From positions 11,341 to 75,340 of the forward strand of contig JAEXGM010000004.1 in assembly GCA_023450835.1 (NCBI GenBank): a DNA stretch of 64,000 nt. The letters are read 5' to 3'. The notes beneath the pieces are model-generated. The model worked only from the letters and a program-made list of their open reading frames with translations. It was not told the DNA's origin and did no database searches. The position numbers and the translations under genes were made by a program. The DNA comes from Bacillota bacterium. Its GTDB lineage: Bacteria; Bacillota; Clostridia; Lachnospirales; Lachnospiraceae. This document shows positions 16,940 to 25,580 of the stretch, piece after piece; the first letter of the stretch is position 1; the number at the start of each line of letters is the position of its first letter.

Positions 16940-17605
16940 ATGAGTGAGGAAATATCTAAAAAAGCTGCTGTGGAAACGAAACCGCAAGCATCTGATTTAG
17001 ATAACATCAGATATGAACCGACAGCATTGATGAGAGAATCTTCCAGACTTTTATTCCGTATTCCTGTATTTTTAAGTCATCCCAGCAGGTTGAATTCTGT
17101 TCAGCAAATGTTTGTTGATGCGATAATTCTGCAGATTAGGGAAGCATTGTTGTTTCCCAGGACATTACCCATATCAGAGCAGTACCCCGAAACACCTTTA
17201 ACCAATATACGCCGAATGATATTATCCAGTTATGGAATGGTATCACTTAATTTACGGCAGCGAAATGTAGCCTTTATTGAAAACAACCTGAATCAGCCGC
17301 TTACAGGCACTGCATGGGAAGGAAGCCCGTTTGCTCAGATAGAACCCGGCATGGCATATCAATATGGTTTGCCGCTGCTGCTTATCAGAGAAACAGGAGT
17401 GGAGCAGAATGGAATCTGGTCATTTGGAATAGGACCGTTTCTGATTCTGGAGTGGGATTCCACTGCAGCAGACCCTATAAACAGCTTTTTTGCGAAGAAT
17501 GATTGGAAATCTATCTTCCAGAATTGGACCGGACAGGTAAGAAATGGTTACTATCTGCAGACAGAACCGCCTTTTCAGTATTCCTGTTCAAAAGATTTTG
17601 ATTAA
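16940..17605 (+). CDS. TIR / nucleoside deoxyribosyltransferase-like protein of unknown function
   Basis: 221 residues. A Rossmann-like core starts with IPVFLSHPSRLNSVQQMFVDAI (41-62), followed by LFPRTLPISEQYPETPLTNIR, SSYGMVSLN and AQIEPGMAYQYGLPLLLIRETGV (132-154). This order (strand-Ser, Q-x-x-F helix, PRTL, then a Glu in an A-Y-Q-x-G-x-P helix) is what I recall from TIR/NDT-like nucleotide-hydrolase proteins; E135 would be the catalytic Glu. About 30 N-terminal residues look disordered. AAGGAGG precedes the ATG. It stands alone, so its partner and substrate are unknown. NAD or nucleotide hydrolysis in stress or defence is a guess. Confidence 0.5.
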   Translation: MSEEISKKAAVETKPQASDLDNIRYEPTALMRESSRLLFRIPVFLSHPSRLNSVQQMFVDAIILQIREALLFPRTLPISEQYPETPLTNIRRMILSSYGMVSLNLRQRNVAFIENNLNQPLTGTAWEGSPFAQIEPGMAYQYGLPLLLIRETGVEQNGIWSFGIGPFLILEWDSTAADPINSFFAKNDWKSIFQNWTGQVRNGYYLQTEPPFQYSCSKDFD

Positions 17606-17634
17606 TTAGTATTTATATTAATTTGAAAATAAAT

Positions 17635-17665
17635 AAGACCTTCGGGTTTCCCTGAAGGTCTTAAA
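17635..17665. terminator. Bidirectional terminator
   Basis: AAGACCTTCGGG / CCCTGAAGGTCTT, a strong hairpin between convergent genes. It is followed by TAAATAATT on the plus side. Confidence 0.85.
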
Positions 17666-17684
17666 TAATTGCCGGATTGAAATG

Positions 17685-17876
17685 TTAGTTTCCTCCCGGA
17701 CCGTCTCTACGCTCGGACTCATCTGAAGATATACCGTATGCCTGTGACACCGTATGCATATCTTTCATCGAAGATTCCGTGCCGGCGTTTGTTTCGTTGA
17801 CACTCACATCGTGCATCTTACCAGTTGTCTTATTCTTAGAACTGTGTTTAGAATTACAATTTTTCGTGTTTGCCAT
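17685..17876 (-). CDS. Small hydrophilic protein, unknown
   Basis: 63 residues, rich in Lys, Asn, Ser, Asp and Glu, with no hydrophobic segment: it begins MANTKNCNSKHSSKNKTTGK and ends SDESERRDGPGGN. GAAGGAG lies 6 bases before this ATG; an ATG directly in front of it is less well placed. The composition is like that of small spore or stress proteins of clostridia, but there is no SASP signature. It could be a spore-associated protein. The function is not recognised. Confidence 0.55.
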   Translation of the reverse strand: MANTKNCNSKHSSKNKTTGKMHDVSVNETNAGTESSMKDMHTVSQAYGISSDESERRDGPGGN

Positions 17877-18044
17877 CATAAACTCCTTCTGAGACTTTTT
17901 TCGTTCTTTTACAAGAACCATTCACCTTTAAATGTTTTGGTTATTTTCCATTTGCAACGAATTTGCTGTAATTTTAAATAATAACGTAATCATTTATTAG
18001 TGAACAAATTTAGTATAACCGTTACGTTTATTTTTATGTATGAC

Positions 18045-19265
18045 TTACAAGCGGTAATAATTTTTAAGGAGCATAAGCAAACCTTCTCCAAAGGCTGCAA
18101 GGTCTTTTGCAGGCATTTCTTTTAATTTCTCAGCTTCCATATAAGTAATCTTATCTGCATAATTTTTTTTAAAATAAGGGTCGAAACAGGTGTCTCCTTC
18201 ATGAATACCCTGAGGGATAAATTTTCCGTTTCTCTTTAGATAGCAGGTTGATGGAGTCGCTTTCTTTCTGTATTCTTTATCCACATATTGGGAAACGCTT
18301 TTATGCACTGCCATATCCTCCATGGGAAGATAATAGTAATCGGAAGGCGGAGAAAGGTAATATTTCAGTGTGCCATTGTAAACCGGTATTTTAAATATTA
18401 AAGAGCAGCCATCAAAAGCAACAACTAATTCCATACCCTCTATTATTTCCTGATTGCTTTTAAGAGAGGTTTTTTCTTTTAAAGGGCAGGATACGGTAAA
18501 AGCCCCGGGAAAAGAAAAAGGCAGCTGACAGGTAAGGGATACCAGACTTTGATCTTCTGAGAATTCACAGGTTATCAAAGAATGAGAGTCTGTTAAAGTG
18601 CCGGATGCCAGGATGTCCCTAAAATAAAGCATACCGGATATAGGGAGCAGACTTCTTACATCTTCCAGATTATGCAGGAGTAAGATATTCTCCAGGTCAG
18701 CCGCGCTGGGATTAGCACCGTTATTAGCAGGAGCAGATTGCCCTGCCAGTCTTTCATAAGCCAGTCTTCCTAAGTAGCCGGAATAAAGGGATATCAGCTC
18801 TTCACCGGAATAGGTGTCCATTCTTTTCAGACCAAGATAACTCTCTATTGCTTTCAAACGGATACTTTCAAAGGATAGCAATTTTTTTAGGGGAAGTATC
18901 GACTTGTATAAATCAACACTTTCTATATGAGCAAAGGGGTCAGCAATCCCATACATTTCAGCCTTTTTCTGCAGAAAAGGAATATCGAAGCCGCTGCCAT
19001 TGTAGTGAATTAAACGCCGATAGTCTTTTAAAAAGTCAAAGAAGGCAAGGATAAACTCGAGCTCCTTTGCAGGTTCTGTGTTAAGCCATTGGATTATTTC
19101 CCAGGAATCTTCCTTGCAGTACATACAGCCAATAAGATAGACATAGGAAGTCTTGGCAGAAAAACCAGTGGTCTCAATATCGAAGAAAAGGATTTCTTCC
19201 TTCTTAAAGGGTTCGTGAACTGGATAAGTATATTCTATTTGAAGCTGAGTAAGTTTTGTTTTCAT
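18045..19265 (-). CDS. YprB-type ribonuclease H-like exonuclease
   Basis: 406 residues. The DEDD exonuclease motifs are visible: Exo I in FFDIETTGFS (D29, E31), Exo II in YNGSGFDIPFL (D94) and Exo III in LHNLEDVRSL (His/Asp). This is the YprB domain, related to DNA polymerase III epsilon and RNase T; the C-terminal half has no motif I know. The frame stays open upstream to 19367 through two copies of repeat D. The AAAGAGG site five bases before the ATG at 19265 fixes the start. The likely role is DNA or RNA end trimming; the substrate is unknown. Confidence 0.82.
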   Translation of the reverse strand: MKTKLTQLQIEYTYPVHEPFKKEEILFFDIETTGFSAKTSYVYLIGCMYCKEDSWEIIQWLNTEPAKELEFILAFFDFLKDYRRLIHYNGSGFDIPFLQKKAEMYGIADPFAHIESVDLYKSILPLKKLLSFESIRLKAIESYLGLKRMDTYSGEELISLYSGYLGRLAYERLAGQSAPANNGANPSAADLENILLLHNLEDVRSLLPISGMLYFRDILASGTLTDSHSLITCEFSEDQSLVSLTCQLPFSFPGAFTVSCPLKEKTSLKSNQEIIEGMELVVAFDGCSLIFKIPVYNGTLKYYLSPPSDYYYLPMEDMAVHKSVSQYVDKEYRKKATPSTCYLKRNGKFIPQGIHEGDTCFDPYFKKNYADKITYMEAEKLKEMPAKDLAAFGEGLLMLLKNYYRL

Positions 19266-19269
19266 AGTA

Positions 19270-19406
19270 ACCTCTTTCGTGAATATCAAATCTTTGATTT
19301 GATATTCCTGAATCCGTAGTTGAAAAATGTCTTTTATTTTTCGACTAACCTCTTTCGTGAATATCAAATCTTCAATTTGATATTCTTGAATCTGTAGTTG
19401 AAAAAG
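19270..19406 (-). repeat. Repeat family D, two tandem copies in the leader of the YprB-type gene
   Basis: Two copies about 78 bases apart (near 19271-19325 and 19349-19406), read on the minus strand as CAACTACGGATTCAGG, the hairpin AATATCAAATC / GATTTGATATT and ACGAAAGAGG. The copy next to the gene supplies its ribosome site. The single plus-strand copy in front of ackA is the third. The rest of the gap to 19771 is AT-rich with one weak hairpin (ACCGC / GCGGT near 19713-19742). Confidence 0.8.
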
Positions 19407-19771
19407 TCTTTCGTTAATCTATCGTTGAAATATCATTCATTTAATAAGTTTACCTTTTTATTTTAACATAAGAAAGCATGTTTACAAGTGAAATGATTAT
19501 AACTGATATTTTTTTAATACGGAGGTATTGTTGACGCCTTCTTTTCTCAAAGCAGTTTCCGGCAGTTTTCCCAACTTTTATAACAATTCTAATTCTCAGA
19601 GTTATCCCAGTGAGGACAAGATATTAAACAAAAGATAGTCCCGCCTTAATCTAAATATCCTCCGTTGCTTCCAATACCAAAGAAAGCTAATATAAATGCA
19701 AACTTAATTTACCGCAGCGATTAGAGTAAACTCAGGCGGTTTATTGCTAAAAAATATTAAAGGAGGCAGCC

Positions 19772-20998
19772 ATGTCCTTAAGTCTTAAAGAAGTGATAAA
19801 AAAATATCCCGAATTCCCACCTCTGATAGCGATAAAAATTGACGCCCAGAGAAGAGGCGTTTATTATTCGAAACAGGCACTGGAGGTATTGAATGAAGAA
19901 AAGCATCAGATCAGAGGTTCAACCCTCTTTGGTGCAAGAGATGCCAAACTGACTCCGGTGCCGGAATCTCTGGTGTTAAGAGACGGAACGATTTTGCTGA
20001 CGGACTCTACTCCGCTGGAACAGAATCCCTATATTGTAGATGTAATTGATGGGAAGCTTGGCTTAACCGATAACGGCGAATTCATAGAAAGTGTGGAATA
20101 CTGGCCGAGGCCCGCTTATTACGGTAAGGTGACAGAAAGCGGAAAGCTGATGGAGCATGTGGTAACGGTAAGACCGCAGAGATTGCAGGTAATGCCCTCC
20201 AGCTATTGCCACTTCTGGACCAATGAGCAGGGATGTAAATACTGTGATATCGTCAATCATTTGAAAGATCAGAAGAATGAGCTGGGTATTAATCCAAAAC
20301 TAAAGCCCCAGGAGGTTGCCGAGGTCATAAAAGAAGCCTTAAAGCAGCCCGGCAGATTCTCGAGTATCTGCCTGACCGCCGGTTCCGACACCAGAGGAAT
20401 GGAACCTTTTGATGAAGAGGTAGATTACTATATTGCGATTTTAAAAGAGATAGGGAAGCTTTTTCGCACAGAACGCTTTCCGAGCCAGTTAATTGGCACG
20501 GCCTTTCAGGAAAACCAGCTGCGAAGGCTCTATGAGGAAACCGGTCTAACCAGTTATACTGCGGATATTGAGGTGTTGAATGAGGAGCTCTTTAACTGGA
20601 TATGTCCCGGAAAGGCGGAATGGATCGGTTATCAGGAGTGGAAGAGGCGCTTAATTAAGGCTGTAGATATATTTGGAAGAGGTAATGTCAATACGGGAAT
20701 TGTTGCCGGAGTTGAATTTGCGAAGCCCTATGGCTTTACCGATGAGGAAAAGGCACTTCAGGCGGTGCTTGGTGAGGCAAGAGACCTTGCAGAGCATGGA
20801 GTTTCCACGGTATATGTTGTATGGATACCAAGGCCCCATTCTTATTTTCATGACCAAAAGAATGCGTCCCTGGAGTATTATGTCCGGCTGGCAAAGGGTC
20901 TGCATGACCTTAGAGCGGAATATGATCTGCCTGTGGATTTCGATGATTACCGACGGTGCGGAAATCATCCGGATACTGATTTGACAAGAATAATATAG
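19772..20998 (+). CDS. Radical SAM protein with CX8CX2C iron-sulfur motif
   Basis: 408 residues. The cluster-binding cysteines are C146, C155 and C158 (CHFWTNEQGCKYCD), a CX8CX2C spacing rather than CX3CX2C. The downstream SICLTAGSDTRG would be the GGE-like SAM-binding strand. About 140 residues precede the barrel, including RGSTLFGARDAKL. As far as I recall, CX8CX2C also occurs in the MSMEG_0568-type radical SAM proteins of nitrilase clusters, which likewise have a GNAT partner. AAAGGAGG precedes the ATG. It begins an apparent operon with a flavin-binding and a GNAT protein, upstream of a sulfonate-type transporter. The reaction is unknown. Confidence 0.75.
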   Translation: MSLSLKEVIKKYPEFPPLIAIKIDAQRRGVYYSKQALEVLNEEKHQIRGSTLFGARDAKLTPVPESLVLRDGTILLTDSTPLEQNPYIVDVIDGKLGLTDNGEFIESVEYWPRPAYYGKVTESGKLMEHVVTVRPQRLQVMPSSYCHFWTNEQGCKYCDIVNHLKDQKNELGINPKLKPQEVAEVIKEALKQPGRFSSICLTAGSDTRGMEPFDEEVDYYIAILKEIGKLFRTERFPSQLIGTAFQENQLRRLYEETGLTSYTADIEVLNEELFNWICPGKAEWIGYQEWKRRLIKAVDIFGRGNVNTGIVAGVEFAKPYGFTDEEKALQAVLGEARDLAEHGVSTVYVVWIPRPHSYFHDQKNASLEYYVRLAKGLHDLRAEYDLPVDFDDYRRCGNHPDTDLTRII

Positions 20999-21010
20999 GG
21001 GGAGATTACT

Positions 21011-21475
21011 ATGGCGGCTGTATTAAAGAAAGAAATCATTGATCTGATAAATGAAAAAAGTACGGTGAAAATACTGGCAACAACGGATGCGGATGGTCTT
21101 CCCCGCGGAGATGTAAAGGAGTACCTTACGGTAAATACAGAGGGGAAGCTTCAATATCTTGAGCTTTTGGAGACAGCACGCAGCTATAAGAATTTTACCA
21201 GAAGCTTATGGTTTGACCAAAAGATTTCCGTTACCATTCTGGGGGAGAATAAGGAAAGTTACCTGATTATCGGTAAGCCGGAGAAAATACATATCAGCGG
21301 AGAGCTGTATGAAGAACAGTATAACTATATCAGAGAATACCTGGGAGATGTGGATCTGGCTGCTGTATGTATTATTGAACCTTTAAGCATCCTTGATACC
21401 ACCCTGGCAAAGAACATGCTGGAGCAGGATGCTAAAAGACCTGTTTTCCGGCATCTGGACCGACTTATCAAATAA
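21011..21475 (+). CDS. Pyridoxamine 5'-phosphate oxidase-like flavin-binding protein
   Basis: 154 residues of split-barrel flavin-binding type: VKILATTDADGLPRGDVKEY at the start and ARSYKNFTRSLWFDQKISVTIL in the middle are typical of small FMN-binding PPOX-like proteins. It starts 12 bases after the radical SAM gene behind GGGGGAG and ends 18 bases before the GNAT gene, so the three are probably co-translated. It may act as a flavin reductant or oxidoreductase for the same pathway; the substrate is not visible. Confidence 0.75.
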   Translation: MAAVLKKEIIDLINEKSTVKILATTDADGLPRGDVKEYLTVNTEGKLQYLELLETARSYKNFTRSLWFDQKISVTILGENKESYLIIGKPEKIHISGELYEEQYNYIREYLGDVDLAAVCIIEPLSILDTTLAKNMLEQDAKRPVFRHLDRLIK

Positions 21476-21493
21476 CCGGAGGAGAGCAAAGAC

Positions 21494-22030
21494 ATGGCGG
21501 AAAAAGAAGAAAAAAATATCAGAATAGTGAAAGCACAAGAGAAGGATATTGCACTGGTGGTATCCTTACGAAAACTATTATTTCAGGAGATGGGCGTGCC
21601 GGAGGAGTCTTTTATTGAGAATGTGTACAATGTGATTGAAACCTACTATGCCGAGGAACTTTCAGGGGACAATATTGCTCATTATATTGCATATGACGGG
21701 GATAAACCGGTAGCAGTGGCAGGAGCGTTAATAAAGACGGATTTTCCTTATTACCTTTTTAATCCGGGTTATTACGGATGGATTATTGATGTCTATACTG
21801 TGACGGAATACCGCGGAAGAGGGCTGGCTTCCGAGCTGATTGATAAAGCCCATCAGTGGCTTAGGGAGAAAGGGGTGACGGAGTCGAAACTAATCGCCTC
21901 CGGAAGCAAGGCACGCAAATTATATGACCGGCTGGGTTACCGTGCTACCTGGGAGATGAGCTATAATTTATCCGGACTGCCGACCTATAACGAGTATATC
22001 GACCAGAACGGGGACGGAGAAGGTATTTGA
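21494..22030 (+). CDS. GNAT-family N-acetyltransferase
   Basis: 178 residues. The acetyl-CoA pyrophosphate-binding motif is YRGRGLASELIDKAHQWL, preceded by WIIDVYTVTEY (strand beta-4) and followed by ASGSKARKLYDRLGYR, a standard GNAT C-terminus. CGGAGGAG precedes the ATG. It is the third gene after the radical SAM and flavin-binding genes. It may acetylate a small amine made or imported by the cluster. The substrate is unknown. Confidence 0.85.
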   Translation: MAEKEEKNIRIVKAQEKDIALVVSLRKLLFQEMGVPEESFIENVYNVIETYYAEELSGDNIAHYIAYDGDKPVAVAGALIKTDFPYYLFNPGYYGWIIDVYTVTEYRGRGLASELIDKAHQWLREKGVTESKLIASGSKARKLYDRLGYRATWEMSYNLSGLPTYNEYIDQNGDGEGI

Positions 22031-22201
22031 TTGACATCTTAAGATTAGACGTTGGAGAAAAAATATCAATCACCAAAATTTCCTCTTATACAAATCAAAA
22101 TATATTCTATAGAAAATGAATCAAAATAATTATATTATAAACATATCGGAATACTATGCAATTAATTCTTGCAGTGAATAGCAATTGAAAGGGGATTTCC
22201 T

Positions 22202-23074
22202 ATGGCTCAGGACATAACACTTGATAAGGCAGAGGTTGACAAGGCAGAGATTAATAAGCCTAAGGCTGCTGTATTTCAAAAAAGAAGGTATCGAAAACTT
22301 CAGCGGGAGCACGTTGAGGAAGTCTGTATTAGCATTGGGACCTTTGTGGTATTGGCAATAATTTGGTATGTTATAACGAAGCTTAAGCTGGTATCAGATG
22401 TGCTGGTACCGACGCCTGCCAGGGTATTGAAGAGTCTTAGGACACTGATCTTTGAAGGATATAAAGGAGTGCCGCTATTGAAGCATTTGACAGACAGCCT
22501 TTACCGGCTGCTGAGTGCATATGTCCTGGCCGGTATTTTTGGAATCGCACTGGGCCTTGCCAGCGGATATAACCGAAGAATCCGGGCTGTCTTTGATCCC
22601 TTGGTGGAGTTTTATCAATCCCTGCCGCCGCTGGCTTATTATACGTTGCTGATTATATGGCTTGGAATCGAAAATAAATCAAAAATTACACTATTGTTTC
22701 TGGCAGCTTTTGCATCAGTTTACATATCTTCCATGTCCGGTGTGAAAGCCGTAAGAGAGGATTACATCAACGGAGCCTATACGCTGGGAGCAAAAAAGAT
22801 GCAGGTATTCTGGCATGTAATATTTCCCGCCAGTCTGCCTTATATCTTTACCGGACTTAGGACTTCTATGGCAGCGGCCTTTGGTACTCTGGTAGCAGCG
22901 GAAATGGTAGCCTCGGTCACCGGTATTGGCTGGATGGTCTTTGATGCCAGCAGATTTCTTCGAAGTGATATCATATTTGCCGGTCTGATTGTAATGGGTA
23001 TCACAAGTATTGTCCTTGACCGGACTATCCGTTTTGCGGAAAAGAAGATTGTCCCCTGGAAGGGCAAAGAGTAA
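22202..23074 (+). CDS. ABC transporter permease (sulfonate/taurine/nitrate type, SsuC/TauC-like)
   Basis: 290 residues with about six transmembrane helices after a 45-residue cytoplasmic start rich in Lys and Glu. The binding-protein-dependent transport signature lies in GVKAVREDYINGAYTLGAKKMQVFWHVIFPASLPYIFTG, the EAA loop that contacts the ATPase. The VPTPARVLKSL motif near the N-terminus is typical of SsuC/TauC/NrtB permeases. It is first of a three-gene transporter operon and is preceded by 171 non-coding bases containing ATCGGAAT, possibly part of a CymR-like site (weak). Confidence 0.9.
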   Translation: MAQDITLDKAEVDKAEINKPKAAVFQKRRYRKLQREHVEEVCISIGTFVVLAIIWYVITKLKLVSDVLVPTPARVLKSLRTLIFEGYKGVPLLKHLTDSLYRLLSAYVLAGIFGIALGLASGYNRRIRAVFDPLVEFYQSLPPLAYYTLLIIWLGIENKSKITLLFLAAFASVYISSMSGVKAVREDYINGAYTLGAKKMQVFWHVIFPASLPYIFTGLRTSMAAAFGTLVAAEMVASVTGIGWMVFDASRFLRSDIIFAGLIVMGITSIVLDRTIRFAEKKIVPWKGKE

Positions 23075-23127
23075 ATTTATCCGTTAAGTGATTTCAGAAT
23101 AATCAATATATTATAAGGAGAGAGAAT

Positions 23128-24267
23128 ATGAAAAAAAGGAAAAGATTATTAAGCCTCATAGCATTGACCGCACTTGTGTTTACGCTGCTTGCAGGCTGCC
23201 AGACGAAGACAGAGAACCAAAATACATCCTCTGGAGGGGAGCCCTCTGCAACGACAGAGCCTTCTGCCACCGATGCGGCAGCGACTCCGGTACCGACGAA
23301 AGACGATGCCCAGAGTAATCTCCAATACCCTAAAACAGTTTCTATCGGTTATTTTACAGGAAACGATGATAATGTACTGGTAAAAGAAAACGGCTGGCTT
23401 GAGGAAGCCTTGTCTCCATACGGCGTAGAAGTAAAATGGGTCAACTTTCAGGCCGGACGTGAGATGAACAATGCAATGCTTGCCAAGTCCATAGACTTTT
23501 CCGGTGGTATCGGAGATCCTCCGGTAGCCATTGCCGCAGCTTCTAATATTCCTTATGAGGTATTCTGGATTAGCTCTGTTATTGGAGAATCAGAAGCACT
23601 GGTTGCCAAAAACAGCAGTAATATTACTTCTATTGCAGATCTGAAAGGGAAAAAGATAGCTACTACCGTAAGTTCTACTTCCCATTACAGCCTTTTAAGT
23701 GCTTTGGAGTTAAACGGACTTTCTCCAACAGATGTCAACATAATTGATTTGACGCCTCCGGATATTGTTGCGGCCTGGGAACGCGGAGATATTGATGCAG
23801 CCTATACCTGGGACCCTAATTTAAGTAAGCTTTATGCTGACGGCACCAAACTGATTTCCAGCAAGGACCTTGCGGCACAGGGAGCACCTACCTCCGGCTA
23901 TGACATTGTCCGCACTGAATTTGCGCAGAAATATCCGCAGGTAGTAAAGGCCTATATTGATGCATTAATCAAAGCCCATGCTTTATATACAAACGATCCT
24001 GACACAGCAGGTGAGCTGTGGGCGAAAGCTAACAGTATCACAAAAGAAGATGCTCTTTTACAGGCAAAGGGAACAGTATGGCTGACAGCGGAACAACAGC
24101 TTACTGCCGATTATTTGGGAACCAGTGCTCAGAAAGGGAAGACAGTAGACAGCATAAAGAAGATTGGTGATTTCCTGGTTGATCAGAAATCCCTGGACAG
24201 TAAGCTGGATGCCTCTGCCTATGATAAATATGTAAATCCGTCATATCTGGAAAATGCTATAAAATAA
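23128..24267 (+). CDS. ABC transporter substrate-binding lipoprotein (sulfonate/taurine type)
   Basis: 379 residues. The signal peptide ends in a lipobox LLAGC with the lipidated C24, followed by a Ser/Thr/Ala-rich linker to about residue 65. The periplasmic-binding-protein type II core has VSIGYFTGNDDNVLVKENGWLEEAL, DFSGGIGDPPVAIAAASN, DLKGKKIATTVSSTSHYSLL and YTWDPNLSKL, resembling TauA/SsuA. It should capture an organosulfonate or related anion outside the membrane. It overlaps the upstream ATG of the ATPase gene by one base. Confidence 0.88.
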   Translation: MKKRKRLLSLIALTALVFTLLAGCQTKTENQNTSSGGEPSATTEPSATDAAATPVPTKDDAQSNLQYPKTVSIGYFTGNDDNVLVKENGWLEEALSPYGVEVKWVNFQAGREMNNAMLAKSIDFSGGIGDPPVAIAAASNIPYEVFWISSVIGESEALVAKNSSNITSIADLKGKKIATTVSSTSHYSLLSALELNGLSPTDVNIIDLTPPDIVAAWERGDIDAAYTWDPNLSKLYADGTKLISSKDLAAQGAPTSGYDIVRTEFAQKYPQVVKAYIDALIKAHALYTNDPDTAGELWAKANSITKEDALLQAKGTVWLTAEQQLTADYLGTSAQKGKTVDSIKKIGDFLVDQKSLDSKLDASAYDKYVNPSYLENAIK

Positions 24268-24296
24268 TGAAAACTGATGAAATGGGAGGCAGACCG

Positions 24297-25166
24297 ATGG
24301 AGCTGATACAGGGTACGACAACAGAAGAGGGTAATCCGGAAGGGAAAATTACGATTTATCCGGATAATGCCGATACTGCCAGGCAGGTGATTCTTTTGAA
24401 TAAGCTGGGACTCACCTATACCTCGGAAAATAACCAGGTACAGGCGCTGGAAGACATAAATCTGGAAATCAGAGAAGGGGAATTTGTATGTCTTTTAGGA
24501 CCCTCGGGCTGCGGGAAAAGCACGTTGCTTAAAATCATAGCGGGCTTTATCCCTCCGACTGCAGGCGAAGCATATATCAATGACACCAAAATTACCGGGG
24601 CTGATTGGCACAGAGGGGTTGTTTTCCAGCAGCCCGCTCTGTATCCCTGGCTCACAGTGGAAGAGAATGTGAAATTTGGACTGAAGATGCGTAAAGTTCC
24701 AAAGGCAGAGCAAAAGCAAATTGCGGAATATTATCTGGAAAAGGTCGGTCTTCTGGAATTTCGTAAGCACAAGCCTTATGAATTATCCGGCGGTATGAAA
24801 CAGAGAATCTCCATAGCAAGGGTTTTGGTCAACAATCCGGATGTGCTGCTAATGGATGAACCCTTTGGTGCGCTGGATGCCCTGACCAGGGACCAGATGC
24901 AGAATCTGGTACGTAATATCTGGTGGGAGACCCACAAATCCATTCTGTTCATTACACATGATGTGGATGAAGCCCTGTCCCTTGGGACCAGGGTAATCAT
25001 TATGTCACCAAGACCCGGACGGATCATAAAGGAGTTTAAGACTTCCTTCACCAATTCCATTACTTCGGATAATGCGGACCAGGTTCGGTTTTCGGCAGAG
25101 TTTAAGAGAATCCGGGAAGAGGTATTGGATATGATTAATCATGTGCGGACGGAGTATTATATATAG
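24297..25166 (+). CDS. ABC transporter ATP-binding protein (SsuB/TauB-like)
   Basis: A 289-residue ATPase. Walker A is GPSGCGKSTLL, the signature YELSGGMKQRISIARVL, Walker B LLMDEPFGALDA and the H-loop ITHDVDEAL. An ATG at 24267 overlaps the previous stop, but GGGAGG lies 7 bases before the ATG at 24297, so that start is preferred; the 30-base difference would only add a short tail. It completes the permease, binding protein and ATPase set. A family A palindrome follows directly. Confidence 0.93.
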   Translation: MELIQGTTTEEGNPEGKITIYPDNADTARQVILLNKLGLTYTSENNQVQALEDINLEIREGEFVCLLGPSGCGKSTLLKIIAGFIPPTAGEAYINDTKITGADWHRGVVFQQPALYPWLTVEENVKFGLKMRKVPKAEQKQIAEYYLEKVGLLEFRKHKPYELSGGMKQRISIARVLVNNPDVLLMDEPFGALDALTRDQMQNLVRNIWWETHKSILFITHDVDEALSLGTRVIIMSPRPGRIIKEFKTSFTNSITSDNADQVRFSAEFKRIREEVLDMINHVRTEYYI

Positions 25167-25175
25167 TGGGGGATT

Positions 25176-25314
25176 GGCAAAGGGGGAGGTTTTCACAGTG
25201 GGACGGCAATTTGCACAAGGCAGAAAGACTCATGCACTGGTTCCAAGGCGCATGAGTTCTTTCTGCCTTGTGCAAATTGCCTGCTTGTGAGTGTGCTGAA
25301 ATATGCTATTTGTT
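25176..25314 (+). repeat. Repeat family A, copy 1, with 77-base hairpin
   Basis: A near-perfect palindrome at 25205-25281 (GGCAATTTGCACAAGG ... CCTTGTGCAAATTGCC) with apical sequence CTCATGCACTGGTTCCAAGG, preceded by the conserved flank GTTTTCACAGTGGGAC. Copies 2 and 3 are at 31517-31650 and 34468-34601. Stem differences between copies are compensated on the opposite arm. There is no U-tract, so it is not a plain terminator. Confidence 0.85.
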
Positions 25315-25432
25315 GAGGTAATTATATAATCGGCTACAGAAGATGAAAAAGATCGGAATCAAGATGAAAAAGACTGGAATAGGCGGCAAAGTGAACGGTA
25401 CTGTTGCAGAATAAATATTCTGAAATTGATGT

Positions 25433-25485
25433 GAAAAACGATGCATAAAAGAGGATTTATATTTCTTTTATGCATCGTTTTTAGT
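25433..25485. terminator. Repeat family B, copy 1: bidirectional terminator
   Basis: AAAACGATGCATAAAAGA / TCTTTTATGCATCGTTTT with T-runs on both sides, between the ABC operon and the convergent response regulator gene. An almost identical hairpin (32033-32085) does the same job between two other convergent genes. Confidence 0.85.
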
Positions 25486-25580
25486 ATAAGAGGAGATTTT
25501 ATGTGTTTTGCAACATCCCTATGCAAAAAGTCTATAAGGGATACAATGGTTTCTTCTTTTGAAACAGGTTTACTGTTTCA

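Noticed and set aside
19266..19367. N-terminal extension of the YprB-type protein
   Set aside because: It translates two tandem repeat copies (IFTKEV twice); the ribosome site and family start point to 19265.
22031..22201. CymR-type cysteine regulator site before the ABC operon
   Set aside because: Only ATCGGAAT is seen, half a motif as I remember it; too weak to list as a site.
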